Under the pieces are notes generated by a model. It was given only the letters and a program-made list of their open reading frames with translations. It did not search any database and was not told where the DNA came from. From the NCBI GenBank assembly GCA_038527375.1, contig JBCBFU010000002.1, forward strand, positions 1-64,000: a stretch of DNA of 64,000 nt, in the 5' to 3' direction. The translations under genes were made by a program, and so were the position numbers. Below are positions 43,995-51,910 of the stretch, piece after piece; the first letter of the stretch is position 1, and each line of letters opens with the position of its first letter. The DNA is from Shimia_B sp038527375. GTDB lineage: Bacteria; Pseudomonadota; Alphaproteobacteria; Rhodobacterales; Rhodobacteraceae.

Positions 43995-45056
43995 TTACGC
44001 AGGGTCGGGTGCCTGCCAATCGACCCAACGCCCGTGGAAATCCACCCGCCCGAAGTCGAGGATTTGCGCAGGTTCGTCGCCGGGCCAAAGGTGCATCGTC
44101 AGCTTGGCACCTGGGCTTTGCCCGTCGGGTTCCATCGTGAACCATGCCAGCGGGCTGTTGGCAGTGGCCTGCGCGCCCGCGGCGGCGATCATGGCCTCAC
44201 CTTCCGTCCGCCGGTCGCCAAGATATTGCCAAGCAATCGTGGAATAGATCATCCGGCAATGGCCGGGTCGCGGCGCAAGCCGTTCGGGGAGCCACGCCAG
44301 CGCGTCGCCTTCGTCGACCCTGCCCTCGGTGTCGGGGGCGTTGAAGAGGCCCACCGCTGCGCGGGTCCGGTCGAGGCGGTCCTGCTGGTCTGGCCACAGA
44401 TAGGATTGCAGCCTGAGCGCCTCACGCGGATCACCGGGATCGATAGTCGCGATGTCGACCCCGCGTGCCTCTGCCACATAGGCAGGGCACGCATGGGCCG
44501 GGGTTCCGCGCCATTCAGGGCTCAGGATGACAGGGCTGTCACCCGGTCCCAGTACCGTGTCGCCCGCGTGCAGGCAGAAGAAATCCCAGTTCAGATTCAG
44601 ACCCGCAGATGCGCCAACCTCGGACGTCACCAGCATCTTGCCCGTGCGCGCGGTCAGCCAATGACCTGCCGCGATGATAACGGCTGCCCGGCGCACCTCG
44701 TTGGTTTGCGGCGGCTGGTCGAGCGCAGCGGTCAACACCGTGTCATGGAGGGCCAGCGCCGCGGTCAACCCTGCGCGAAACGGGATGTCGTCCACCTGAT
44801 GGGGCGGATAGACCGCGTCGAGCACGGCGTCGCCTTGCAGCCGCAAAAGGTGCATCCCACCGGCAAGCCGGAGCGCCACGGCATCATGTGTGCCGCGCAG
44901 ACGCCCAACGTCCCAATTCAGCAACCGCGCCGCGAGCTTGCTGTCCGGGTCGATGCAGTCCAGCACCGTGTTGCACCACCGCTCCATAAAGGGCGATCCG
45001 AGGGCCGCACAGGCCACGCCCTGATGTTCGAATGCTTCGCGCAGATCCGGGGTCAT
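43995..45056 (-). CDS. DUF2332 family protein
   Basis: 353 residues from the ATG at 45056, which overlaps the pth stop (ATGA 45053-45056). A far longer open frame exists but runs through pth in another frame and is not real. DUF2332 hallmarks are TNEVRRAAVIIAAGHWL, LVTSEVGASAGLNLNWDFF, LQSYLWPDQQDRLDRTRAA, a DALAWLPE segment and IYSTIAWQYL. The SEVGASAGLNL block resembles a SAM-binding or hydrolase loop. The function is unknown. Confidence 0.88.
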   Translation of the reverse strand: MTPDLREAFEHQGVACAALGSPFMERWCNTVLDCIDPDSKLAARLLNWDVGRLRGTHDAVALRLAGGMHLLRLQGDAVLDAVYPPHQVDDIPFRAGLTAALALHDTVLTAALDQPPQTNEVRRAAVIIAAGHWLTARTGKMLVTSEVGASAGLNLNWDFFCLHAGDTVLGPGDSPVILSPEWRGTPAHACPAYVAEARGVDIATIDPGDPREALRLQSYLWPDQQDRLDRTRAAVGLFNAPDTEGRVDEGDALAWLPERLAPRPGHCRMIYSTIAWQYLGDRRTEGEAMIAAAGAQATANSPLAWFTMEPDGQSPGAKLTMHLWPGDEPAQILDFGRVDFHGRWVDWQAPDPA

Positions 45057-45742
45057 TTGAACTTGTCCACCAATCGTTGAAGTGCCGATTTCGGCTCTGC
45101 TGCCGGGGTGTTCTCCAGCGCGGGCGCTTTGGCCGCTGCGTCTTTGGGTGGCGCTTTGGTGGCCGAGGATCGGGGCGGCGCCACGCGTAAGGCCACCGCG
45201 TTCATGAACCGGCCCGTATCGCCCTTGGCAAGGTCGGGTGCCCCGTCCGATATCCCACGCAGCAGATCGTCCAGCCACGCCTCGTCCGCCTTGGGGAAAT
45301 CGCGCAGGACATAGCCCGGCACCGCATCCTTGTGCCCCGGGTGGCCGATGCCGAGCCGAACCCGGCGGTAGGCCTCCCCCACATGGCCATGGATCGACCG
45401 CAGCCCATTGTGGCCCGCATGCCCGCCGCCCTGCTTGACCTTGCACTTGCGCGGCGCAAGGTCGAGCTCGTCGTGGAACACCGTCAGATCCGCGACCGGG
45501 ATCTTGTAGAACCGCATCGCCTCTCCCACCGATTGGCCGGATTTGTTCATGAAGGTTTCGGGCTTGAGCAGCAGCGTCTTGACCCCGGCAAGTGTCCCTT
45601 CGCTCACCATCCCTTGAAACTTTCGGCGCCAGGGCGCGAAGCCGTGGGCCGATGCGATATCATCCACGGCCATGAAACCGATATTGTGACGGTTGCGCGC
45701 GTATTTGTCGCCCGGATTGCCGAGCCCCACAAAGAGCTGCAT
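45053..45742 (-). CDS. pth: Peptidyl-tRNA hydrolase
   Basis: 229 residues from MQLFVGLGNPG at 45742. The catalytic His20 is in RNRHNIGF, with LLLKPETFMNKSGQSV, FHDELDLAP and GGGHAGHNGLRSI. Pth frees tRNA from prematurely released peptidyl-tRNA. The Ala/Pro/Lys-rich C-terminal tail (after residue 190) is an extension beyond the usual length. Its usual neighbour rplY is 3 kb away here, separated by four genes. Confidence 0.95.
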   Translation of the reverse strand: MQLFVGLGNPGDKYARNRHNIGFMAVDDIASAHGFAPWRRKFQGMVSEGTLAGVKTLLLKPETFMNKSGQSVGEAMRFYKIPVADLTVFHDELDLAPRKCKVKQGGGHAGHNGLRSIHGHVGEAYRRVRLGIGHPGHKDAVPGYVLRDFPKADEAWLDDLLRGISDGAPDLAKGDTGRFMNAVALRVAPPRSSATKAPPKDAAAKAPALENTPAAEPKSALQRLVDKFK

Positions 45743-45801
45743 CGTCAGGCCTCCTTGCCCGTGGTAATGATGGTGTTGAGCAGAAACCAAAAAGGTCCGC
45801 C

Positions 45802-46482
45802 ATGCCGGAATTTACCATACAGGGCGTGAGGTTGAATGTCCCGCGTCAGGTCGCCAGCCCGCGCATTTATGATCGCATCCGCGAGGGCATGTACGAAAAC
45901 ACCGAAGCCAAATGCGCCCGCCGCCGCATCGTTGAAGGGGACCGCGTTCTCGAACTGGGCGCGGGGCTGGGATATGTGACGACGATCTGTGCGCGGCGCG
46001 CGGGCGCCCAGAACGTGCTGAGTGTCGAGGCCGATCCGACCATGGTCGAGATCATCCGGGGCAACCTCGCGCTCAATTCCGTTGAAGAGGTCGATCTGCG
46101 GCACGGGGCCGCCGTGGGGGAGACCGGCGGCAAAAGCCACGTCACCTTTAACGTGACTGCGGCGTTCTGGGCCTCATCCCTGCAGGACAACGGGCGCGGC
46201 AATCAAAAGACGGTCGATGTGCCGCTGTTGTCCGTGCATGACCTCATGGCCGAGCAGAAGTCCACCGTGGTCATGATGGATGTGGAAGGCGCCGAGGCCG
46301 ACATGTTCGACCGCCCGTGGCCTGACCATGTGCGTGCGGTGATGATGGAGTTGCACCCCAAGAAGTTCAGCCCCGGAACGGTCAAGCGCATCTTCGATCG
46401 GCTGTCACAACACGGCCTCGCCTATGACCCCGAAGTCAGCCGGGGCGATGTCGTCTGCCTCAGCCGGGATCAGGAGTTTTAG
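45802..46482 (+). CDS. FkbM family methyltransferase
   Basis: 226 residues. The SAM motif is VLELGAGLGYVTTICARRAG, then VEADPTMVEIIRGNLALN, and MDVEGAEADMFDRPW is the FkbM signature. FkbM enzymes O-methylate sugars or small molecules; the target is not evident. It starts 59 bp from pth on the opposite strand and ends convergently with malonyl-CoA decarboxylase. Confidence 0.88.
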   Translation: MPEFTIQGVRLNVPRQVASPRIYDRIREGMYENTEAKCARRRIVEGDRVLELGAGLGYVTTICARRAGAQNVLSVEADPTMVEIIRGNLALNSVEEVDLRHGAAVGETGGKSHVTFNVTAAFWASSLQDNGRGNQKTVDVPLLSVHDLMAEQKSTVVMMDVEGAEADMFDRPWPDHVRAVMMELHPKKFSPGTVKRIFDRLSQHGLAYDPEVSRGDVVCLSRDQEF

Positions 46483-46514
46483 GGCGAAATGCGGATGCCA
46501 GGCAAAAGCGCATT

Positions 46515-46555
46515 GAAGGGCCCTTTGAAACCGTAGGTTTCAGGCAGGGTCCTTC
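46515..46555. terminator. Long hairpin between convergent FkbM and malonyl-CoA decarboxylase genes
   Basis: The outer arms GAAGGGCCCT (46515-46524) and AGGGTCCTTC (46546-46555) pair with one G-T or A-C mismatch. An inner stem, TGAAACC-GTA-GGTTTCA (46526-46542), is perfect. It lies in the middle of the 96-bp convergent gap, so it probably stops transcription from both sides. Confidence 0.6.
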
Positions 46556-46578
46556 GATCCCGTATTTCGTATCTCTAC

Positions 46579-47832
46579 TTAGGCTGATTTTCCGCGGCGC
46601 GTCTGTCGCGGGATGTGGGCCTGAACCTTGCTGCCCACATCGAACCCGTACTCCATCGTATAGCGGTCCGACCGTTCATCGACGCGGTCGGGTTCGTAGA
46701 GGTAGTTCACCATCGCGCCATAGCTCTGGCTTTGCCCTGCATCCGAACTGTTGGCGTCCATATGCACCGCATGCAGCATCGCGCCATTGCCGAGGTGGAA
46801 CCGCGCCACGGGATCGAGCGGGTCGCCGGCCTCCCGCTTGGCGGTGGCCAGATAGGTCGCTGCGGCGCGTCCCACGTCGTCGATCGGGGTATCTTGCGCC
46901 TCGTTCCAGCGCCGCAGCCCGGGGATCGGGGACAGGGTCACGAATGTCTTGATCTGCGGCAACTCGGCGCTCAGGTCGCGGACCACGCGCTTGATCAGCG
47001 CGTTGCCGAAGCTGATCCCGGCAAGACCGGCGTGGCAGTTGGAAATCGAATAGAAGGCCGCCGTTGTCAGGGCGCTTGCATCCCCCAACTCGCGACTGTC
47101 TGACAAGAGAGCGTCCACACTGCCTGGGATTTCGGGCGTTAGCGCGACCTCGACAAAGATGATCGGGTCGTCCGGCATCCTGGGATGAAAGAACCCGTAA
47201 CACCGCCGGTCATGGGGCTGAAGTCTGCGGCGCAGATCGTCCCAATCCCGGATCGAATGCACGGCCTCATAGGCAATGATCTTTTCCAGCACATGGGCCG
47301 GGCTTTCCCAACTGATCGCGCGCAGCTCCAGGAAACCGCGATTGAACCACGACGACAACAAATGGTGCAGGTCCTGATCGAGACGGCCGAGCGCGGGTTT
47401 GTCGCGCATGTCGCGGCGGATATCTTCGCGGATTTTCACCAGACAAGCGGCCCCGCCTTTCACGGCGGCAAGCCTTCGAAACAGCTCCTTGCGCCGCGGC
47501 TCGGTCGCCCGCATCAACGTAGCGTAGGGCGCAGCCTCGGCCGTTTCGCGATAGGCATCGACGGCGCTGGCCAACAGATCCGTGTCCAGATCCATGTGCT
47601 CCAACAGATAGTCAAAGAACGCGTGGTGCTGGTCAGGATCGCCGTGGTGGTAGCGCAGAAGGACCGCCCGCGCGAGTGTGGCCTGCTGAGTCTCGGATGC
47701 GGTCGCCATGAGCGCCTCGATCAACTCAGGCAGGCTCAGGCGGGCGAGGCGCGTTTTTACATCCTGCCTACGGTCGAACCAGCCGGCGAAGATGTCAGAC
47801 ACGTTGAAACCGGGCGCGTTGAAGATTGGCAT
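46579..47832 (-). CDS. Malonyl-CoA decarboxylase
   Basis: 417 residues from MPIFNAPGF at 47832, where AAGGAGGT gives an ideal ribosome-binding site. An N-terminal helical domain (to about 170) is followed by the catalytic GNAT-like domain with CYGFFHPRMPDDPIIFVEVAL, YSISNCHAGLAGISFGN, TLSPIPGLRRW and HLGNGAMLHAVHMDANSSD. It converts malonyl-CoA to acetyl-CoA. Malonyl-CoA synthetase (matB) and a carrier are not adjacent, so this is a stand-alone copy. A short palindrome lies just upstream. Confidence 0.94.
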   Translation of the reverse strand: MPIFNAPGFNVSDIFAGWFDRRQDVKTRLARLSLPELIEALMATASETQQATLARAVLLRYHHGDPDQHHAFFDYLLEHMDLDTDLLASAVDAYRETAEAAPYATLMRATEPRRKELFRRLAAVKGGAACLVKIREDIRRDMRDKPALGRLDQDLHHLLSSWFNRGFLELRAISWESPAHVLEKIIAYEAVHSIRDWDDLRRRLQPHDRRCYGFFHPRMPDDPIIFVEVALTPEIPGSVDALLSDSRELGDASALTTAAFYSISNCHAGLAGISFGNALIKRVVRDLSAELPQIKTFVTLSPIPGLRRWNEAQDTPIDDVGRAAATYLATAKREAGDPLDPVARFHLGNGAMLHAVHMDANSSDAGQSQSYGAMVNYLYEPDRVDERSDRYTMEYGFDVGSKVQAHIPRQTRRGKSA

Positions 47833-47857
47833 CGGCACCTCCTTGAGACACGCCAAG

Positions 47858-47870
47858 CCAATCGGATTGG
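47858..47870. promoter_or_regulatory. Short palindrome upstream of malonyl-CoA decarboxylase
   Basis: CCAAT-CGG-ATTGG, a perfect 5+5 inverted repeat, 26-38 bp upstream of the ATG at 47832. It is a possible repressor site, but short enough to arise by chance. Confidence 0.3.
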
Positions 47871-47886
47871 GTGACCTTATGTCAAT

Positions 47887-48300
47887 TCAATAAAGCGCGT
47901 TGTTCGCGGCGTCATCAGGTGCGCGGTCTGGCAGGATGTAGCGCATACGCGCCGCCGTGGAGCCCAGCCGGTCCGGCGAATACCATCGGTGCAGGATGCC
48001 CCGGTCCATCAGATCGTAATGCGCGGCAATGAAGCCCTCAAAATCGTTGGGGACGAGTGACCCATCACCCAGACGCTCTGCCACAAGGCTCATGAAGGCG
48101 TAGGTGATGGTCAGGTTGAATTTCTCGGGCACCCCCGCCGCAGTTGCAATGTCTCTGAGCCCGGACGCGTAGCATTGCACAGCGTCCTCGAACGCGCGGT
48201 CCTGCAACAGATCAAAGGCCACCTCCAGGTGATCGCGATGCCCAAAGGCCGCCGGGTCAAGTGTTCGATCAAGGAACGCTTTGGTGGTCGGGGAGGTCAC
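47887..48300 (-). CDS. Conserved protein of unknown function with an HRDH motif
   Basis: 137 residues. FGHRDHLEVAFDLLQDR near the N-terminus, NLTITYAFMSLVAERL in the middle and ILHRWYSPDRLGSTAARMRYILPDR at the end match a widespread small family that I know only as hypothetical. The conserved His-Arg-Asp-His suggests metal binding. It overlaps the stop of the upstream small gene by 4 bp (48297-48300), so the two are coupled. Confidence 0.75.
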   Translation of the reverse strand: MTSPTTKAFLDRTLDPAAFGHRDHLEVAFDLLQDRAFEDAVQCYASGLRDIATAAGVPEKFNLTITYAFMSLVAERLGDGSLVPNDFEGFIAAHYDLMDRGILHRWYSPDRLGSTAARMRYILPDRAPDDAANNALY

Positions 48301-48536
48301 TCGACATCCTTGAATTTGTGGGCGTCCGCCGCGCTCCAGTCGAGATCGTAGACCGATTTCAACTGCGCGATCTTGCCAAGTGTTTCTTCGGAAAATGGGC
48401 CCTTGTTCTCCATCGCGTGCAACGCAATCCCTTCGATCAAATCCCCGAGGGTCATGTCCAAGTGCTCGGCTAACCCTTTGAGCACTTTCAAAAGCCGCTT
48501 CTCCACGCGGATGCCGGTCTGTATGCGATCTGCCAT
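48297..48536 (-). CDS. Small ribbon-helix-helix-like protein
   Basis: 79 residues from MADRIQTGIRVEKRLLKVLKG. The N-terminal strand plus two helices (HLDMTLGDLIEGIALHAM) fit a ribbon-helix-helix DNA-binding domain. The C-terminal part (EETLGKIAQLKSVYDLDWSAADAHKFKD) is of unknown role. It is upstream of and coupled to the HRDH protein. A palindrome-rich AT segment overlaps its start and could be its own operator. Confidence 0.65.
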   Translation of the reverse strand: MADRIQTGIRVEKRLLKVLKGLAEHLDMTLGDLIEGIALHAMENKGPFSEETLGKIAQLKSVYDLDWSAADAHKFKDVE

Positions 48537-48562
48537 ACAGATATCTATGTACGAATGTACTG
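48535..48562. promoter_or_regulatory. Palindromic AT-rich segment at the start of the RHH-like gene
   Basis: A perfect AGATATCT (48539-48546) is the centre of an imperfect 18-bp palindrome ATACAG..CTATGTAC, and GTAC-GAAT-GTAC follows. It covers the first codon and promoter zone of the small RHH-like gene, consistent with autoregulation. Confidence 0.4.
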
Positions 48563-48588
48563 AGTTGCGCAACCCGGCTCCTCTTCCG

Positions 48589-48640
48589 GCCTGAAATATC
48601 CCGGGGTGAGGCCGAAGACCGAGGGGCAGCGCCCCTTATG
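48589..48640. repeat. Dispersed palindromic intergenic repeat, copy D
   Basis: GGCCTGAAATATCCCGGGGT and GAGGCCGAAGACCGA lead into a GGGGC-AGC-GCCCC hairpin (48623-48635). The CCCGGGGTGAGG block is shared with copy C, and the overall form with copies A and B. It lies between rplY and the small RHH-like gene. Confidence 0.55.
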
Positions 48641-48654
48641 CTACCCCCGACACC

Positions 48655-48686
48655 AAAACGGCCCCGCAGCGATTGCTGCGGGGCCG
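48655..48686 (-). terminator. Intrinsic terminator after rplY
   Basis: A perfect 12-bp stem, CGGCCCCGCAGC and GCTGCGGGGCCG, with loop GATT. On the minus strand TTTT follows. It lies 31 bp beyond the rplY stop. Confidence 0.85.
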
Positions 48687-48717
48687 TGCCACACGTCCAA
48701 AAGACATGCGGTGTTCG

Positions 48718-49365
48718 TTATGCGTCGTCCGCCTGCTCGGTCGCGGGGACCTCGTCGGCGTCAGGTGCCTCTTCGTCGTCGCTCTGCGATGCCAGACCCG
48801 ACGGGGCCTGAATGTTGGCAATCACGAAATCACGGTCGATCGTGGGCTTTGCGCCTTCGGGCAGGGTGATCGAGGAAATCGTCAGCGTGTCGCCGATTTC
48901 CATGCCCGACACGTCCGCCACGATGCTCTCGGGGATATCGCCGGCCGTCACGACCAGTTCGACCTCGGGGCGCACAACCGTCAGCACACCCCCCTTTTTG
49001 ATGCCGGGTGCTGTGTCTTCACCGGTGAATTCCACCGGGATGAACAGGTTGATTTTCGTGGTGCGGCGCAGGCGCATGAAATCGACATGCGTCGGCAGGT
49101 CTTTGACCACATCGCGCTGAACGTCGCGGCAGATGACACGCACGTCATCTTGGCCATCGACCTTCATGTTGAAGAGCGTCGATTTGAACCGGCCTTCTTT
49201 GAGCTTCTTGAAAAGCACGTTGAAGGGGATGTTGATCGCGAGAGGGTCCGCGTCACCACCAAAAACGATGCCAGGTACTTGCCCGTCACGACGAGCTTGG
49301 CGGGCGGCCCCCTTGCCCGTCCCCGCGCGTACCGTGGCGTGAAGATCAGGGATCTCACCAGCCAT
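48718..49365 (-). CDS. rplY: 50S ribosomal protein L25/general stress protein Ctc
   Basis: 215 residues from MAGEIPDL at 49365, with AAAGGAA upstream. The L25 domain (ARQARRDGQVPGIVFGGDA, LPTHVDFMRL) is followed by the TL5/CTC C-terminal beta domain (VPVEFTGEDTAPGIKKGGVL-like) and an acidic tail (DDEEAPDADEVP). It binds 5S rRNA. The longer frame to 49473 is not family sequence. It is a single-gene transcript with its own terminator. Confidence 0.95.
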   Translation of the reverse strand: MAGEIPDLHATVRAGTGKGAARQARRDGQVPGIVFGGDADPLAINIPFNVLFKKLKEGRFKSTLFNMKVDGQDDVRVICRDVQRDVVKDLPTHVDFMRLRRTTKINLFIPVEFTGEDTAPGIKKGGVLTVVRPEVELVVTAGDIPESIVADVSGMEIGDTLTISSITLPEGAKPTIDRDFVIANIQAPSGLASQSDDEEAPDADEVPATEQADDA

Positions 49366-49457
49366 GATATATTCCTTTGTTTTGGGGGGCATCCTCCAAG
49401 GGTGTATGCCCCGATGAAGCCGCGCGTATAGACGACTCTCTGCGCCTTGCAAAGGCC

Positions 49458-50645
49458 CTAAACACGCGCCCATTTCAGCGTCGCGATCAGCACCGCGAGG
49501 GCGGCCAACCCGGCCAGTGTGTACCAGCCCAAAACCATCTGGATATCGGCCATGGCAAGTTGGGATGTCTCGCCCACAAACAGTGCGGAAAAGGCCAAGG
49601 TGCCCGACAGGATCAGACGTCCAGCGAGGCTTTTGATCGACACGAAGGTCGCGCGCACACCGTCGGTCAATTCCGGCTGGATGCGGGCGGTGATATAGGG
49701 GCCGATAAAGGCCTGCGGGACCATGCGGGCGATCAGGATCAGGATCACGATGGTTGCATCCGACAGCGCCATCGCCGCCGGGATGATGATTTGAAGCGCG
49801 AAGGCCGCGATCAAAAGAATGCCCAGATCAAAGCGCGCCCTGAGACTGGGTGCCGCCAGCGACGCAAGGATCGACAGCACCATCATCGCCGACACGATAG
49901 CGCCCGATACAAGCGGCGTCTGACCCGCCACCCCCAGCACATCCAGCGCCTCGAGGATGAAGGGCTGCCCGAAGACAAAGGGCAGGTTGCTGAACACATG
50001 GGCCAGCAGGAAAAGCGCGAAAATCCAGATCAGAACGGGTCGCCTGAAGGCGGTGCGCAGGGCGCCGATGTCGCGCGCCAGCGTCGCCTCGGTCTTTGTA
50101 TGGGGCGGCTCTTTGAGAAGGAGGCTTATGCCAAAACCAACCGCAAAGGACAGCGCGGTGGCCACATAGACCCACGCGAAATCGATCAGGGCCATAGCCC
50201 CGCCCGTCAACGCCGAGATCGCGAGGGCCGCAAAGCCAAAGCGAAACGCCTTGAGCTCCTGCGCCTCGATCTCCGCCGCGCGACCTTCCGCCGCCAGCGA
50301 TTCGTAGAGCATCGCGCTGTCTGTCCCGGAATTGAACGCTTGGGAGGCACCCAGCAAAAGCTGCGCCACCGCAAAGATCGCAAAACTGCCCCCGCCGATC
50401 TGCAGCGCCGCCGCGCCCACGCCGAGTGCGGTGCACAAGATCAGCGTGGGGCGCCGCCCCAACCGGTCCGAGGCATAGCCCGATGGCACCTCCAGCACGG
50501 TCGTGAACAGTTCGTAGAGAGCGTAGAGCGCAATGGCCTGGGCGGCTGACAGCTCCGACTGGAAATACAAAAACCAGACGCCCTGCCAGAACACGAGATG
50601 CTGGGAGAACTTCAGCCAAGGATAAAGGCGAATATTACGGTCCAT
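49458..50645 (-). CDS. MFS transporter
   Basis: 395 residues from MDRNIRLYPW at 50645, with 12 hydrophobic helices. The loop 2-3 motif reads GYASDRLGRRPTLILCTALG. The start NIRLYPWLKFSQHLVFWQGVWFLYFQSEL is of a family often encoded near transport or resistance genes, with unknown substrate. It is divergent from a second MFS gene whose start lies about 95 bp away. Confidence 0.85.
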   Translation of the reverse strand: MDRNIRLYPWLKFSQHLVFWQGVWFLYFQSELSAAQAIALYALYELFTTVLEVPSGYASDRLGRRPTLILCTALGVGAAALQIGGGSFAIFAVAQLLLGASQAFNSGTDSAMLYESLAAEGRAAEIEAQELKAFRFGFAALAISALTGGAMALIDFAWVYVATALSFAVGFGISLLLKEPPHTKTEATLARDIGALRTAFRRPVLIWIFALFLLAHVFSNLPFVFGQPFILEALDVLGVAGQTPLVSGAIVSAMMVLSILASLAAPSLRARFDLGILLIAAFALQIIIPAAMALSDATIVILILIARMVPQAFIGPYITARIQPELTDGVRATFVSIKSLAGRLILSGTLAFSALFVGETSQLAMADIQMVLGWYTLAGLAALAVLIATLKWARV

Positions 50646-50740
50646 CCCGAAGGCTAACCTGCGGTTCCGGCGCCACGCCAGCACGGGATTGTATCGGCTA
50701 CATCTTTGGCGAATTTGGAGATTGCTTTGGGCCGCGCCCC

Positions 50741-51910
50741 GTGACAGCGATTTCGCCCATGGGAATACTTTCTGCAATCCAGCTGGCCCGCGTGCCGATC
50801 CTGGCCTTCTTTATCGTTGGCGTCTTTTGGGGATCCTTCGCGGCCTCGGTCCCTGACATCAAGGCGGGTCTTGGCGTGAGCGACGCGGTGTTCGGTACGC
50901 TCCTTTTGGGCAACGCGTTCGGGCTCGTCACGGCCATGTGGATGGCACCGCGGATCGACCGATGGCTGGGGTCGCGGGGCATGCAGGTCGTGGGCGTGAT
51001 CTTTTCGTGCTGGTTCGTTATGCCGGGCGTGGTGCAAACGCCCATCGGCTTCTTTTTGGTCTTGGTGGGCATGGGGGTGTTTTCTGGCCTGCTCGACGTT
51101 CTGATGAATGCGCGCGTCAGCGAGTTGGAGGCGCGGCACGGACGCACCTTGATGAATGTCAGCCACGGGATGTTTTCGGTCGCCTATGCGGTTGCGGCGC
51201 TGGGCACGGGGTTCGCCCGCGACGCGGGGTATGCGCCGGTCGTGGCCTTGGCGGGCGCTGGTCTTGTGGGGATCGCCCTTGCCGCGCAGATCCGCATGGC
51301 CCCGGACGAGGTCGACAGCAGCGATGCGGCAACGAGCAGCCGCCTGCCGTGGCTCATCGTTCTGACCTGCGGGGCGATTGTTCTTGCGGCCTTCATGTCC
51401 GAGGCCACGGTCGAAACGTGGTCCGCGCTCCATATCGAACGCACGCTGAACGGGGACCCGCTGGCGGGCGCAATCGGGCCGGTGATGCTCGGGCTGACGA
51501 TGGCTGTGGGACGGATTGGGGGGCAGGGGCTGTCTGACCGGTTCGACGACAGGTTGGTCATCGTATTGGCGTCGGGCTTGGCCTCGGTCGGGGCGATGAT
51601 CGCCGCCGTGGCACCGACACCGGGGGTGGCCTATCTGGGCTTTGGCATCTTCGGGTTGGGCGTGTCGGTCATCGGCCCATTGGGACTGGCGCTCGTCGGT
51701 CGGATGGTGGCGGCCCGGTTCCGGACCGAGGCGATCGCCAAAGCGGCCGTGATGGGGTTTTGCGGCTTTTTCATCGCGCCCGTCTTGATGGGTCTGATTA
51801 GCGAGGCCGCGGGCCTGCGTGTGGCCTACGGGGCCGTCGCGGCCTTTGTGCTGATTACTCTGCCGTTGGTGTGGATGTTGCCGCGTCTGGGTAAACCTGT
51901 CGCCGGTTAA
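50741..51910 (+). CDS. MFS transporter (fucose-permease-like group)
   Basis: 389 residues from a GTG at 50741; an ATG at 50759 is an alternative. It has 12 helices, including VGVFWGSFAASVPDIKAGLGVSDAVFG, LDVLMNARVSELE, NVSHGMFSVAYAVAALGTG and IGRMVGGQG-like loop sequence. The N-terminal half resembles YbjJ/FucP-type permeases. The substrate is unknown. The 3' end overlaps the convergent sulfotransferase-like gene by 56 bp, an unusually long overlap. Confidence 0.83.
   Translation: MTAISPMGILSAIQLARVPILAFFIVGVFWGSFAASVPDIKAGLGVSDAVFGTLLLGNAFGLVTAMWMAPRIDRWLGSRGMQVVGVIFSCWFVMPGVVQTPIGFFLVLVGMGVFSGLLDVLMNARVSELEARHGRTLMNVSHGMFSVAYAVAALGTGFARDAGYAPVVALAGAGLVGIALAAQIRMAPDEVDSSDAATSSRLPWLIVLTCGAIVLAAFMSEATVETWSALHIERTLNGDPLAGAIGPVMLGLTMAVGRIGGQGLSDRFDDRLVIVLASGLASVGAMIAAVAPTPGVAYLGFGIFGLGVSVIGPLGLALVGRMVAARFRTEAIAKAAVMGFCGFFIAPVLMGLISEAAGLRVAYGAVAAFVLITLPLVWMLPRLGKPVAG

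Noticed and set aside
45057..45446. N-terminal extension of the DUF2332 protein
   Set aside because: The extension reads through pth in another frame and has low-complexity Gly/Arg composition. The ATGA overlap at 45053-45056 marks the true start.
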